Shown one piece after another: positions 35,728-45,500 of a stretch of 64,000 bases of DNA. This DNA comes from Treponema sp. Lineage in GTDB: Bacteria > Spirochaetota > Spirochaetia > Treponematales > Breznakiellaceae. The stretch is from assembly GCA_031266095.1 (NCBI GenBank), contig JAISBR010000085.1, positions 1-64,000 on the forward strand. The letters are read 5' to 3'. The position numbers and the translations under genes are program-made. The stretch's first letter is position 1, and each line of letters starts with the position of its first letter. Below the pieces are notes generated by a model. The model was not told where the DNA came from, searched no databases, and saw only the letters and a list, made by a program, of their open reading frames with translations.

Positions 35728-35781
35728 GGCTGTTCCATCGCAAACTCTGTTTGCGCACCAACCGGGTCTTGGAACAGGCTC
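35728..35781. repeat. Minimal GGCTGTTCC palindromic element
   Basis: Outer arms GGCTGTTCCA and TGGAACAGGCT enclose the hairpin CGCAAACTCTGTTTGCG (35739-35755) and a short second arm with ACCAACCGGGTCT. It is a shortened version of the cruciform part of the element at 21355. It ends at the stop codon of dctM and lies between dctP and dctM. Confidence 0.75.
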
Positions 35782-37084
35782 ATTTTCCAAACATCATATT
35801 CGGGATAGTCATAGAAAACGCGGGCACAAAGGTCAGGAGCAGCAGTACCACAACCATCGTCGCATAAAACGGGAGCATCGCCTTCGCCGTTTCCTCAATT
35901 TTTATCCCCCCGATGGAACTGCCGACAAACAACACGGTTCCCACCGGCGGGGTCAACAGCCCGATGGAAAGGTTCAGCATCATTACAATACCGAATTGTA
36001 CCGGGTCCATGCCTATGGCCGGGGAAGTCACCACCGGAACCAGAATAGGCGCGGCGATAAGAATGAGGGGCGCCATATCCATCACACAGCCCAGAACCAG
36101 CAGGGCAAAGTTGATGAGCAGCAGCAGCACGATCCGGTTGTGGCTTATGCTCAAAAGTCCCTGGGTTATCAGCGACGGAATACGCAGAATCGTCATCATA
36201 TAGCCGAACGCCGATGAGGCCGCGATCAGGGTCATAACCATGGCCAGGGTATGCAGCGTGCGTTTCAGGATGGGCCATATATCTTTCACCGTGATTTGCC
36301 GGTAAAAGAAAATCGCCACAATAAGACCCCAGATACAGGCCAGCACCGCCGATTCGTTGGCGGTAACGATGCCGGTAAATACGCCGCCGATAATCAATAC
36401 CGCGGTGAACATACCCAAACCGCTGTCAATGATAATCTTGATCGCTTCTTTGAAAGTGTATTTCCCGCCTTTGGGATAGTTCCGCTTCACCGCTATAATA
36501 TAGGTGGTTATCCCCAGGGCGATACCCAGGAGAATGCCCGGTACAAGGCCCGCCATAAAGAGCTTGCCGACGGAAAGCCCGCCTATGGCCGCGGCGTAGA
36601 TGATCATGTTATGGCTCGGCGGAATCAATACCCCCTGACAGGCGCTGGCAATGGTAACGCATACCGAATAGTCGGCGTCATACCCCTGCTTCTTCATCAT
36701 GGGAATAACAATGGCCCCCAAAGAAGACGTGTCGGCCACCGCCGAACCTGATATGCCGCCGAAGAACATGCTGTCAAGGATATTGACCATAGCCAAACCG
36801 CCCCGCATACGCCCGACAAATACATCCGCCAGTTTAACAATCCGGTCGGAAATACCCCCGGCGCTCATAATCTCCCCGGCCAATATAAAGAACGGAATCG
36901 CCAGCAGGGAAAAGGAATCCACGCCGCTTACCATTTTTTGCGTAATAGCCCCCAGGGAAATCCCCTTATAGGCGGCGGCGGCAAAGGCCGAAAAAGCGAG
37001 AGAAAAGGCTATCGGAAATTTAATAATAACCAGTATCGCAAACAGCCCGATTAATAACGTGATCGCAACGGGGTCAACGGTCAT
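35780..37084 (-). CDS. dctM: TRAP transporter large permease DctM
   Basis: A 434-aa membrane protein of the DctM/SiaM type with about eleven to twelve helices. Motifs: FILAGEIMSAGGISDRIVKLAD, GGISGSAVADTSSLGAIVIPMMKKQGYD, ASACQGVLIPPSHNMIIYAAA, MDMAPLILIAAPILVPV and NLSIGLLTPPVGTVLFVGSSIG. It uses a Na+ gradient to import the DctP-bound substrate. ATG 37084 overlaps the dctQ stop by four bases. Confidence 0.95.
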   Translation of the reverse strand: MTVDPVAITLLIGLFAILVIIKFPIAFSLAFSAFAAAAYKGISLGAITQKMVSGVDSFSLLAIPFFILAGEIMSAGGISDRIVKLADVFVGRMRGGLAMVNILDSMFFGGISGSAVADTSSLGAIVIPMMKKQGYDADYSVCVTIASACQGVLIPPSHNMIIYAAAIGGLSVGKLFMAGLVPGILLGIALGITTYIIAVKRNYPKGGKYTFKEAIKIIIDSGLGMFTAVLIIGGVFTGIVTANESAVLACIWGLIVAIFFYRQITVKDIWPILKRTLHTLAMVMTLIAASSAFGYMMTILRIPSLITQGLLSISHNRIVLLLLINFALLVLGCVMDMAPLILIAAPILVPVVTSPAIGMDPVQFGIVMMLNLSIGLLTPPVGTVLFVGSSIGGIKIEETAKAMLPFYATMVVVLLLLTFVPAFSMTIPNMMFGK

Positions 37085-37608
37085 AAGGTCGCGTCCTTTT
37101 TAGTAAAATCACCCGCCTGACTCTGCCGCTCGTCGGTCCCGTATTTACAGTGATCGTAGATCTGATAGACCGCGATAAGAGCGATAAGAACGCCGACGGC
37201 GGTAGGGAAAAGATACTCCCAGCCCACGGGGATTCCGGTCCCCGGCAGGCGGTTGTACTTGAGCTTGGTAAAGTAAGGCCCCATATTGATACTCATCATA
37301 ATTCCCATGATGAGTATCAGGATTTTACCGATTATCTCCAGCGGCAGCGTGAGCTTTTTCAGGCCCCGGTCCACAATAATGGTAAGGGCTATATGTATCT
37401 TATCCCGCACTCCCAGCGCCATGGCGATAAAACAGAAAAGGATCATAAACTGACGGGCCATTTCTTCGGTCCAGCCCGGGGTATTGCTAAAGAAATACCG
37501 CATCACCACCTGGATGGTAACGACCGCCAGCATGGCGGCCAGACTGACGGCCGCGATGACTTCAAACACCGTACATATCGCATTGACTATTTTTTTGTAT
37601 AATTTCAA
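37081..37608 (-). CDS. dctQ: TRAP transporter small permease DctQ
   Basis: A 175-aa four-helix DctQ protein: AMLAVVTIQVVMRYFFSNTPGWTEEMARQFMILFCFIAMALGVRDKIHIA is the family core. The start codon is TTG 37608, with AGGAGGG eight bases upstream. It is the first gene of the dctQMP operon, followed by the cupin and perhaps the sensor kinase. Confidence 0.92.
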   Translation of the reverse strand: MKLYKKIVNAICTVFEVIAAVSLAAMLAVVTIQVVMRYFFSNTPGWTEEMARQFMILFCFIAMALGVRDKIHIALTIIVDRGLKKLTLPLEIIGKILILIMGIMMSINMGPYFTKLKYNRLPGTGIPVGWEYLFPTAVGVLIALIAVYQIYDHCKYGTDERQSQAGDFTKKDATL

Positions 37609-37936
37609 CAGTATCCCTCCTTACATTAGACAGTACTAAGGAGTCCGTTAATCAGGGTTTTTGCGGCACTTTGTGACGCAAAACCCACAAGCGCAACAGG
37701 CTCCTGGAGATACCCGATGGGTCTTCAGGAAATTGGTCCGCCGGGCCTCCGGCTTTCCTGAACGTTATTTTACAGAGGGTATTCGAGCCTGTCAATAGTT
37801 TTGTGTAGTTTTACGGAGCCTTGGCTACTATTTCGCTCGTAATTTAATTTTCGTAAAATAATTGACAAATTCGAAATTTAGTTCTTTACTTTATAGAAGC
37901 AAGTATATTCTTTTCCCAAAGGAGGTTCAGCGGATC
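37609..37936. other. Intergenic stretch with hairpins and a plus-strand promoter-like site
   Basis: No gene seen. Hairpins at about 37698-37765 (TACCCGATGGGT, GCCGGGCCTCCGGC) resemble the multi-arm palindromes elsewhere. On the plus strand a perfect TTGACA at 37862 with TTTACT at 37885 (spacing 17), then AAAGGAGG at 37918-37925 and an ATG at 37937, look like the 5' signals of a gene that is now broken. Confidence 0.45.
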
Positions 37937-38342
37937 ATGCAATTTTACGGTCAGACCATAGTCCATATTGTCACCCCCCCCCTACACGTATTTCATATAT
38001 AATATAGCTTCCCTCTTACCGTTTACTTCCTCTTTTACGTGCCCAAGGGGCACGACCAGCCCCACGGTTATCGAGGAGGGCTTCCTCGCCGCCCGCGAAC
38101 TCAGCTACTACCTCGCCGCCGCCGGCCTCATCGCCGAGGCGGTGGACGGGAAGATAGAGCACAGTGACGAGGTGGCGACCATCGGAAGACGGGGATTTCC
38201 GTCGACCGAAGATGGGGGTTTCCGCCGGCGGAAGAGGTCTGTTTCCGTCGACGGAAGACGGGGGTTTCCGTCAACCGAAGATGGGGGTTTCCGGGTACGG
38301 AAGAGGCTTAGTTCTGTGGGCGGAAGAGGCTTAGTTCCGTAG
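37937..38342 (+). pseudogene. Degenerate GC-rich gene fragment
   Basis: The ATG at 37937 (MQFYGQTIVHIVT...) with a good ribosome site runs only 22 codons, through a run of nine C, before a stop. Further on, 38060-38182 encodes an intact-looking helical piece, TVIEEGFLAARELSYYLAAAGLIAEAVDGKIEHSDEVATI, with the same C-ending codon use as the gene at 20299. That frame then runs into the 23-bp array and stops at 38342. I do not recognise the family. The whole looks like the wreck of a transferred gene. Confidence 0.4.
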
Positions 38343-38481
38343 ACGGAAGAGGCTTAGTTCCGGGTACGGAAGAGGCTTGGTTCCGGGTACGGAAGACGGG
38401 GGTTTCCGTCAACGAAAGACGGTGATTTCTGTCAACCGAAGATGGTGGTTTCCGCCGGCAGAAGAGATTAATTTCCGCCGT
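38183..38481. repeat. Array of thirteen 23-bp palindromic units
   Basis: Thirteen consecutive 23-base units from 38183, with consensus CGGAAGACGGGGGTTTCCGTCAA or CGGAAGAGGCTTAGTTCCGGGTA. Ends CGGAA and TTCCG are complementary in nearly all units, so each can fold into a hairpin with a variable loop. Units differ mostly in the loop and in the last four bases. The period is not a multiple of three, so the array cannot be a protein repeat. Confidence 0.93.
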
Positions 38482-38551
38482 CGGCGGAGAGTAATGCAAA
38501 TAAAGCCCTGCCGGAAAGGGAGGCCGACGGGCAATGAAAGGAGCAGAGAAT

Positions 38552-40730
38552 ATGATACGGAAAAGAACGGTAACACAGACGCTTCCGGCGGCGCTTTCCA
38601 CGCTGGCGGTTTTGCGGGCGGCGATAGTTGTGCTGGCAATGGCGCTATTCGCCGGATGCGACACGCCGTACAGCAGCCCCAACTGGCCCTACGGCAGCGG
38701 CGGGGGTGGGGCGACGCCCCTCTTGATGGATACGACGCCTCCGGGGGTCATTACGCACCTGGCGGCCCTCACCGGGAGCGGTACGGTGGCCTTCACCTGG
38801 CTGGACCCCGCGGACGATGATCTTGACTATATCGAAATATGGGCCGGGACCAGCGCCTTGAGCGGTACGGTTGTCGGGTCGATAAGCAGGGGGAAGCAAA
38901 CCTTCATGGGGACCGGCACGGTGGGCACGGACCTCTTCTATCACTTTATAGCCGTCGATAAGGCCGGGAACCGGAGCGCCGCCGTCAATTATATGGTTAA
39001 ACTCGTGGTGATTGAGGCGGACGTTACGAACCTTGTGGGCATGATCACCGGCGCCAATTCGGTCAAGCTCTCCTGGACGGATCCGGTCAGCTCCCTTTTT
39101 TACCAGGCGGATATTACGGATAACTATAGCGGCTCGGCCGTCGCGCCCAAGGGAACGGAACAATCCGCGTGGAACAGCCTTTCCAACACGACGTATACCT
39201 TTACGGTCAAAGCCGTCGACGGCGGCTCGAGCGGGGGTAGACAGGTCTCGATGTCACTCACCCAGGACGCGACGCCTCCGGGGGCCGTGTCGGGCCTGGG
39301 CGCTATCGACGGCGGCTTCGGTTCGGTTGAGCTCAACTGGACCAACCCCGGCGACACCGACTTGCAGTATGTGGAGATCACCTGCGATCCCCTGAGCGGG
39401 CCGGCGCAGATGGTAAACGTGTCGGCCGGAAGCAGCGGAACCTACACCTGGACCGGGCTGGCCGGCGGGGTGACCTATACCTTTACCGTCACCGCCGTGG
39501 ATCACAGCGGGAACAAGAGTCCGGGCGTGAGCGTCTCCGGGACGCCCCTGGACACGACGCCTCCCGGGCCGGTGACGAGCCTTGGGCGGCTTTTTGGCGA
39601 CGAGCGCGTCGTCCTTACCTGGACGGACCCCGGCGACGCCGATCTGGATTATATCCAAATCGACTACGGTATGGCGGCGCAGCAGACAGGCAAGGGAAAC
39701 GGAACCTACACCTGGAACAACCTGACCAACGGCACGGCGTATACCTTTACCGTCAAAGCGATCGATCTTGCCGGCAACCGGAGCGCCCCGGTAACTATCG
39801 GCCCGGTCAGCCCCCGTCCGCGTTCCACTGAAGACGACGATGACTTCGGCCTTGACCCGCTGTTTAAGGATGTCTTCACCCATGTGCGTATACTTAAGGA
39901 TCTTTGAACCTAATCCAACGTGGAAAAGGCGAATTTTTCCCTGTGTTTTCAAGCTTTTTGGGCGTTCTTCGTTGATTTTCACACCACCTCGCCAACTAAG
40001 TAAACGCATATGATGTCTTCACCGTATATGACAAGCCCACCTGGGAGGCCGCCCTCGCCGGGATTACAGGCGGCGGCAATGACGTGAACTATGTCGTCAA
40101 CGTGACCGCCGCCGTTACCGGGCTTAATCCGGGGAGCTTCGGCGGCGTTTCAGGCGTCAAAGTTTCCCTTCGGGGCGCGGGTTATTCCCTTGCCCTCGGC
40201 TCCAACGGCTATCTTATCCGTGTGGGCGCAAACCAGACCTTTATCCTGCGGGACCTGAGCCTGGGGGGAAAAGCGGCAACAACGCCGCTGTGGTATACGT
40301 CGGCACCGGCGCGCAATTCATTATGCGGAGCGGGACCATCAGCGGTAATGCCGCTACCGGCGGCTATGCGGGCGGGGTGTTTATCGAAGGCAGCGCGACC
40401 TTTACCATGGAAGACGGGGAAATCAGCGGTAATAGCAACCACGGCCAAAACGCCGGCGGCGTGGGTGTCTCGGCCGGGGCCTTCTACATGAACGGCGGGG
40501 TTATCCGCAAAAACTACAGCAGCAACCACGGCGGCGGGGTACATATCTACAGCGGGAGCGGGGTCTTTATCAAGACCGGGGGGACCCTCTACGGCAATGA
40601 TGCGGGCGGTGATTCCAACACCGCCGGAGTCAGTGGCGACGCGGTGTTTAAGACCACGGGCAACAGAAAGCGCAACAACACCGCGGGGCCGGCGGACAAT
40701 ATCAACAGCACGAACAATACGGGGATTTAA
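38552..40730 (+). pseudogene. Interrupted lipoprotein gene (FN3-like repeats plus beta-helix-like C-terminus)
   Basis: The first part (38552-39907) encodes a lipoprotein with lipobox LFAGC and four fibronectin-III-like repeats, each near PPG.VT.L and TYTFTVKAVD.AGN. At 39881 a 131-bp MITE-like insert brings in a stop. After the insert, the frame resumes as DVFTVYDKPTWEAALAGITGGG and a Gly/Asn-rich region typical of beta-helix adhesins (GTISGNAATGGYAGGVFIEG, GGVIRKNYSSNHGGGVHIYSG). A one-base deletion in GGGGGGAAAA near 40268 forces a second frame change; it then runs to the stop at 40730. Removing the insert restores an in-frame join. AAAGGAG precedes ATG 38552. The original protein was probably surface exposed. 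The N-terminal part could still be made. Confidence 0.85.
39881..40011. mobile_element. 131-bp MITE-like insertion
   Basis: Flanked by direct repeats GATGTCTTCACC at 39869-39880 and 40012-40023 (12 bases). Its ends, ATGTGCGTATACTTA (39882) and TAAGTAAACGCATAT (to 40011), are inverted repeats matching at 13 of 15 positions. It has no coding capacity and supplies the TGA at 39905. This is the structure expected of a non-autonomous transposon with target duplication. Confidence 0.8.
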
Positions 40731-40757
40731 CCAGATCCGGTAAGGCGCTGTTTTGAC

Positions 40758-40789
40758 GCCCTGCGGGAACAGTCCCGCGGGGCTTTTTT
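40758..40789 (+). terminator. Rho-independent terminator after the lipoprotein gene
   Basis: GCCCTGCGGGA at 40758-40768 pairs with TCCCGCGGGGC at 40773-40783 (one G-T pair), with a 4-base loop and six T after it. Confidence 0.9.
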
Positions 40790-41116
40790 ATGGTGCGGTC
40801 CCGTGGGAGCAGAGGAAGAAGAATATTTAACCACAAAGATGCTATGATTTGAATTATCGGGAGCAAGTGGTACTCTGGTCTGACGGGGCCAGAGAGCCGA
40901 TGGCAGGTTGTTCTTCGACGTGAGGAAATCCGGGAATCCCCGGAGGAACCTCGGCGCAAAGTTTAATTCAAACCGGCCGCCGTAAAACAAGATGCGGCTG
41001 CCAGCCACGCCGGCAGACCGCGCATAGGAGTACGGTGCACCACGCCCGATACGAGCTCCTGGTCCTTATTTTATCCTAAGGAGCGGAACAATGAAAAGCG
41101 GAGAACGACGGTATGT
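40790..41116. other. Non-coding stretch with an IS110-type left-end fragment
   Basis: No gene seen. GTGGTACTCTGGTCTGACGGG at 40867 is the same 21-base sequence found at 58662, just before the IS110 remnant, so it is probably the edge of a lost IS110 copy. The following 200 bases are rich in short complementary pieces, as expected of a structured RNA such as the bridge RNA of IS110 elements, but I cannot confirm this. Confidence 0.45.
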
Positions 41117-41583
41117 ATGTATCTGCGGGTCCTGGGCGGGTGGCTCTACCTGACGACCGTGCTGGACTTGTATGATCGGAAGGTGCTTGGCTGGGCCTTC
41201 AGCGCCGACCTGGAGACGGTCCATACGACCCTTCCCGCCCTGCGGATGGCCTTTCAGCGCCGCAGGGCACGGAAGGGCCTGCTGTTCCATTCCGACCGGG
41301 GGTCGCAGTATTGCTCAAAAGTTTTCGTGATGCTTTGAGTGCCTACTGTCCCACGGTCCGCCAGAACATGAGCCGGAAGGGGAACTGTTGGGACAATGCG
41401 TGCGCGGAATCTTTTTTCAAAACGCTGAAACGGGAACTGGAAACCTTGGACGGCAAACATGCCGCGGCGGAGGTCAGACAATCAGTGTTCCTGTACCTTG
41501 AGACCTATTATAACCGTGTTCGCTTGCATTCGGCGCTTGACTATATGGCGCCGACTATGTTTAATTCAAGGTGGGTCCCTTAA
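41117..41583 (+). pseudogene. IS3-family transposase OrfB remnant
   Basis: The rve integrase core is recognisable in two frames: LYLTTVLDLYDRKVLGWAFS (first Asp), LLFHSDRGSQYCS (second Asp), then, after a shift near 41315, FRDALSAYCPTVRQNMSRKGNCWDNACAESFFKTLKREL (Glu) and ending YYNRVRLHSALDYMAPTMF. OrfA and the first part of OrfB are missing. The gene is broken by truncation and a frameshift near 41325 and cannot make an active enzyme. Confidence 0.88.
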
Positions 41584-41725
41584 TCGTGTCTACCGAACGG
41601 GATAAAGTCCAGGGCACACATGAGCCTCCGCGGAGCAGAGCTCCACGGTATCTTTAACGTTGCCGTTGCTTGAACGGAGGCTCGTTCGAGAGGCAAAGCT
41701 CGGGCTATGGACTCCGCCATTCCAC

Positions 41726-42472
41726 TCAATGGAGATCTATTTCCGACACGGCCCTGCCGTCTTTGGCGTAGATCCGCCGGGAGTTATAGGGGTCCGGAAA
41801 GCGTTCCCCCCGGTGAAAGAACGCGTACTGGTAAGTACCGGGGGGCAGGGGCAGGTTAAAGGTATAAACACCGGAGGGGCCTTCCGTCAGTTCGTACATG
41901 AAAGGATCCCAACCGTTGAAGCTGCCCGCTACGGTAACCGTTTCCCCCGGCAGCCCCTTAAAGGAGAAGCTGAGGCTGCCCGGAGGACCTTTGAGCGGGC
42001 TGGGGCTGGGGCTGGGGGGAGGCAGGGAAATTACCGAATAGGCAAGGCCGGTAGCGCCGTTCCTGCGGGTCCGGGGATTGCTGGTGTCGATGGTCCACAA
42101 GCCGTTGACAATCAGCCGGTATTCAAGTTCGGTGACGCCTTCGGGCGCCTGATGCGCGTAAAAGAGAATGCCGGAATCTTTGAAAGGATCGGGGACTTTT
42201 TTGCCCGGCGGGATTGGCGCGTCTATCTGATCCTGGGGAATCATAAGCTGCCTGAACCAGTATATTTTGGCGAAGTCTTCGTAGGCAAAAGCCACCCCCA
42301 CTCTGCGGAGGCTTGAAGGAGCGGTGAAAATGACCGCGTCTTCAAAAATTTCCGGTGCGCCGGGACCGGAGAAACTCAGAAGACGGTCAATAAATTCATA
42401 GGATTCAAAATCCGCTGCCAGCGCGGAACCGGTAAAAAACGCCAAAAGCGTCACGGCAATAATCGTTTTCAT
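41726..42472 (-). CDS. Secreted protein with C-terminal CBM48/AMPK-type glycogen-binding domain
   Basis: A 248-aa exported protein: signal peptide KTIIAVTLLAFFTGSALA, an N-terminal region (about 20-145) with one CBM48-like fold (EGVTELEYRLIVNGLWTIDTSNPRTRRN), a Pro/Ser linker (PPPSPSPSPLKGPPG), then a second CBM48 domain (SFSFKGLPGETVTVAGSFNGWDPFMYEL...GTYQYAFFHRGERFPDPYN). No enzyme domain is present, so it probably binds alpha-glucan or a protein in the periplasm. It diverges from the FlcA-like gene, with 42 bases between the starts. Confidence 0.75.
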   Translation of the reverse strand: MKTIIAVTLLAFFTGSALAADFESYEFIDRLLSFSGPGAPEIFEDAVIFTAPSSLRRVGVAFAYEDFAKIYWFRQLMIPQDQIDAPIPPGKKVPDPFKDSGILFYAHQAPEGVTELEYRLIVNGLWTIDTSNPRTRRNGATGLAYSVISLPPPSPSPSPLKGPPGSLSFSFKGLPGETVTVAGSFNGWDPFMYELTEGPSGVYTFNLPLPPGTYQYAFFHRGERFPDPYNSRRIYAKDGRAVSEIDLH

Positions 42473-42514
42473 ACATCCTTTACAGTTATCGGCCGATACT
42501 TTTAATATCTTAAT

Positions 42515-45500
42515 ATGCCCTCATTAAGCGCGCTTAGGGAATTTAAAGCCTCTTTTAACGATATCGGCAATGAAAAGGCCCTTCTGACGGAGAGGAATAT
42601 CTCCTTTGACGATCTGGAACTCCCCGATACCGAAGCCGAGCCGATGGTGGTGGCCGATAAATCCCTTCCCCCCTCTATTGATCCGGCTGTTGCCGAGATT
42701 CTTGGCGGCAGCCCTGAAACCGGCGCATCAGGTACGCCCGAACCCGCCTCCCAGGCGGGGGATATTACCGGTTCAGGCCCATCCGCCCCGGATACCGAAG
42801 CGACTCCCGCCCAGGCAGTTGAAAACCCCGATGATGAATTCGCCGTCGGCGGGGATTTTGATTTCAGCGATCTGCTTGGCTCAATACCGGCCGATCTTAC
42901 CCCTCCCGCCGATGATGCCTTTGCCGATTTGGATACACCCTCCGCCGATACCCCGCAGCTTGAAACGCTGGCCCCGGAGACCGGTGATCTGAGCGGCGAA
43001 GAACTGGACCTGGGCGGCGAGGAACTGGACTTGGGCGATGAGAGCCTGGACCTGAGCGGTGATCTTTCTGATTTTGAGATTCCCGACGAATCAGCTGAAC
43101 CCGCCGAAGGCGCGCCGGATGAAGGCTTGGATCTGGGCGGCGAGGATCTGGACTTGGGCGATGAGAGCCTGGACCTGAGCGGTGATCTGTCTGATTTTGA
43201 GATTCCCGGCGAATCAGCTGAACCCGCCGAGGGCGCGCCGGATGAAGGCTTGGATCTGGGCGGCGAGGAACTGGACTTGGGCGGTGAGAGCCTGGACCTG
43301 AGCGGTGATCTTTCTGATTTTGAGATTCCCGGCGAATCCGCTGAACCCGCCGAGGGTGCGCCGGATGAAGGCTTGGACCTGGGTGCTGAGGATCTGGACC
43401 TTGGCGGTGAAGAAAGTCCGGATTTTGGTACCGGTTCTTTTGAGACCGAGGAGGACAGCGGGGATCCTGTTTCCGGTAGAGAAGACCTCGAACTGGGCGG
43501 CGATGTCTTTGATATGGACGGAGCGGAGACGGAGGATGTCCCGGCGGGCGACGCTTTCGACGCTTTCAGCCTCGAAGGAGACGTTCAGCCGGAAGCAGGG
43601 CTTGAAGCTGAAGCCGGTACTTCGGACGATGACCTTGGCGACGTGGACTTTTCCCTGCCCGGTATTGACGATCTCCTTACGGATTCAAAGGCGGAAACGA
43701 AGTCTTCACCGGCGGGTTCTAAAGCCAGGGGCAAGGCTAAAGCCGGGGCTAAAGGTAAAGAAGCCCCAAAAGCGGTTGAAGAGATCAGTCTCAACGATGA
43801 GGAACTGAAGCGCCTGCGAAAAACCCTTTCCACTTATCCCCTTAAACTGCGTATTGCCTGTGAGGAACTGATCGTCGAACAGGCGGTTGCCCCGGACCAG
43901 ATGTCCGAATTGGTACAACTCCTCGTCAACGGCGCTCCCGCCAAAGAGACCGCCGCCCTGGCAGGGCAGATCCTGGGCAGAACCATTGAAATACCCAAAG
44001 CGTTTGAGAAAAACACCGGTGAGGCCCTGGAAGCGGAACAGGCGACTTTCGCCTATATATTTGTACACAACTTCCTTCCGGTACTACGGCTCTTCGCCAT
44101 GATCGCCGTGGTAGCGGCCTCTCTCGGCTATCTCATCTATCAATTTGTCTACATCCCCTTTAAGGCCGAATCGATTTACAAGATCGGCTATGAACGGATT
44201 TTCGCCGGCGAATACGAGCGGGCGAATGAACGTTTCAGCGAAGCCTTCAACATTAAGCGTAAGAAGGACTGGTTCTACCGTTATGCCGAAGCTTTTCGGG
44301 ACGAGCGGCAGTACTACAGGGCGGAAGAAAAATACGACGAGCTTCTGCGCTATTATCCAAGAGATAACAAGGGCGTACTGGATTATGCCGCTTTAGAAAC
44401 CTATTATCTTTTCAACTACCAAAAAGCCAACGATCTGCTGCGGCGGGAATTGTTGGACTATGCGCCTGATGATCGGGCCGGACTCCTCGCCCTGGGTGAC
44501 AATAACCTTGCCTGGGGAGAAGTGGATCCTTCCAAGTATGAGGACGCTCGTTTCGCTTATGCCCGCCTGCTGGATCTATACGGCTGGACCGGCCCGGTGG
44601 TGGAACGGATGCTGAAGTATTTTATCCGCACCGATAATCTCAAGGAAGTCCTCCCCCTCCAGGCGTGGTTTACGGACAACAAAAAATGGAAACTCTCAGC
44701 GGATACGCTTGCCGAGTTAGGGGGCTATCTGCTTGACAAACGGCTTGAAGCGGTCCGGGGAGTCCCTAATGAGTATATTGAGCAAATCGACGGCATTCGG
44801 AATCTGTTGCTGGACTCGGTAAGCGCTGATCCCCTTCTGCCGGAGGCTCACTACCATCTTGCCCGCTATTATAACAGTCTCGGCAGTACCCATGAAGAGC
44901 GGGTAACGCTGGAAATGGCGATCCAGGCCTTTGATAACGCGAAGGAAGAATCCGTCCGCCGCCTCACGTACCGGATCGACGCCCACCGGCGTTACGCAGA
45001 TGTGCTCATCAACAGCAGGGAATTCACCTCAGCCGAAGAACAGTTGATCAAAGGGATCAATCTGTATGAGGACGCCCTTGGGCGGCGGCTCATGACCCGG
45101 TCGCCTGAGTACGGCAGGCTCTACGCCGGCCTTGGCGACCTTGAATATTTCACTAAAACCGGGGACATGGAGATGGCCCTCAACTATTATCACCGCTCGG
45201 TACAGAATGGCTGGGCGCCGCCCGAGATGCAATACCGCATGGGTGCGGCCTATTACCAGCTTGAGGACTGGAGAAACGCCCTGGAATATTTCTTTACCGC
45301 TTCCGCCGATCTGCCCCTTAACCGCCGGCTCCTCTTTGCCCTGGGGAACGCCGCCCTCAAGCGGAACGATAACTTTGCCGCCCAGGGCTACTACAACCGC
45401 CTGTTGGATATACTTGAGATGCAGCGCGCCCGCCTGCCGGTACTGCTGCCCAATGACCGGCCCGAGTACCTGGAACTGGCCGAACGGCTCATGATGGCCC

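Noticed and set aside
37937..38005. Short 22-codon leader peptide gene
   Set aside because: It has a good ribosome site, but its position ahead of a degenerate gene fragment and a C9 run fits a broken gene start better.
38183..38481. CRISPR array
   Set aside because: The 23-base units are contiguous and similar along their whole length; there are no alternating constant repeats and unique spacers, and no cas genes nearby.
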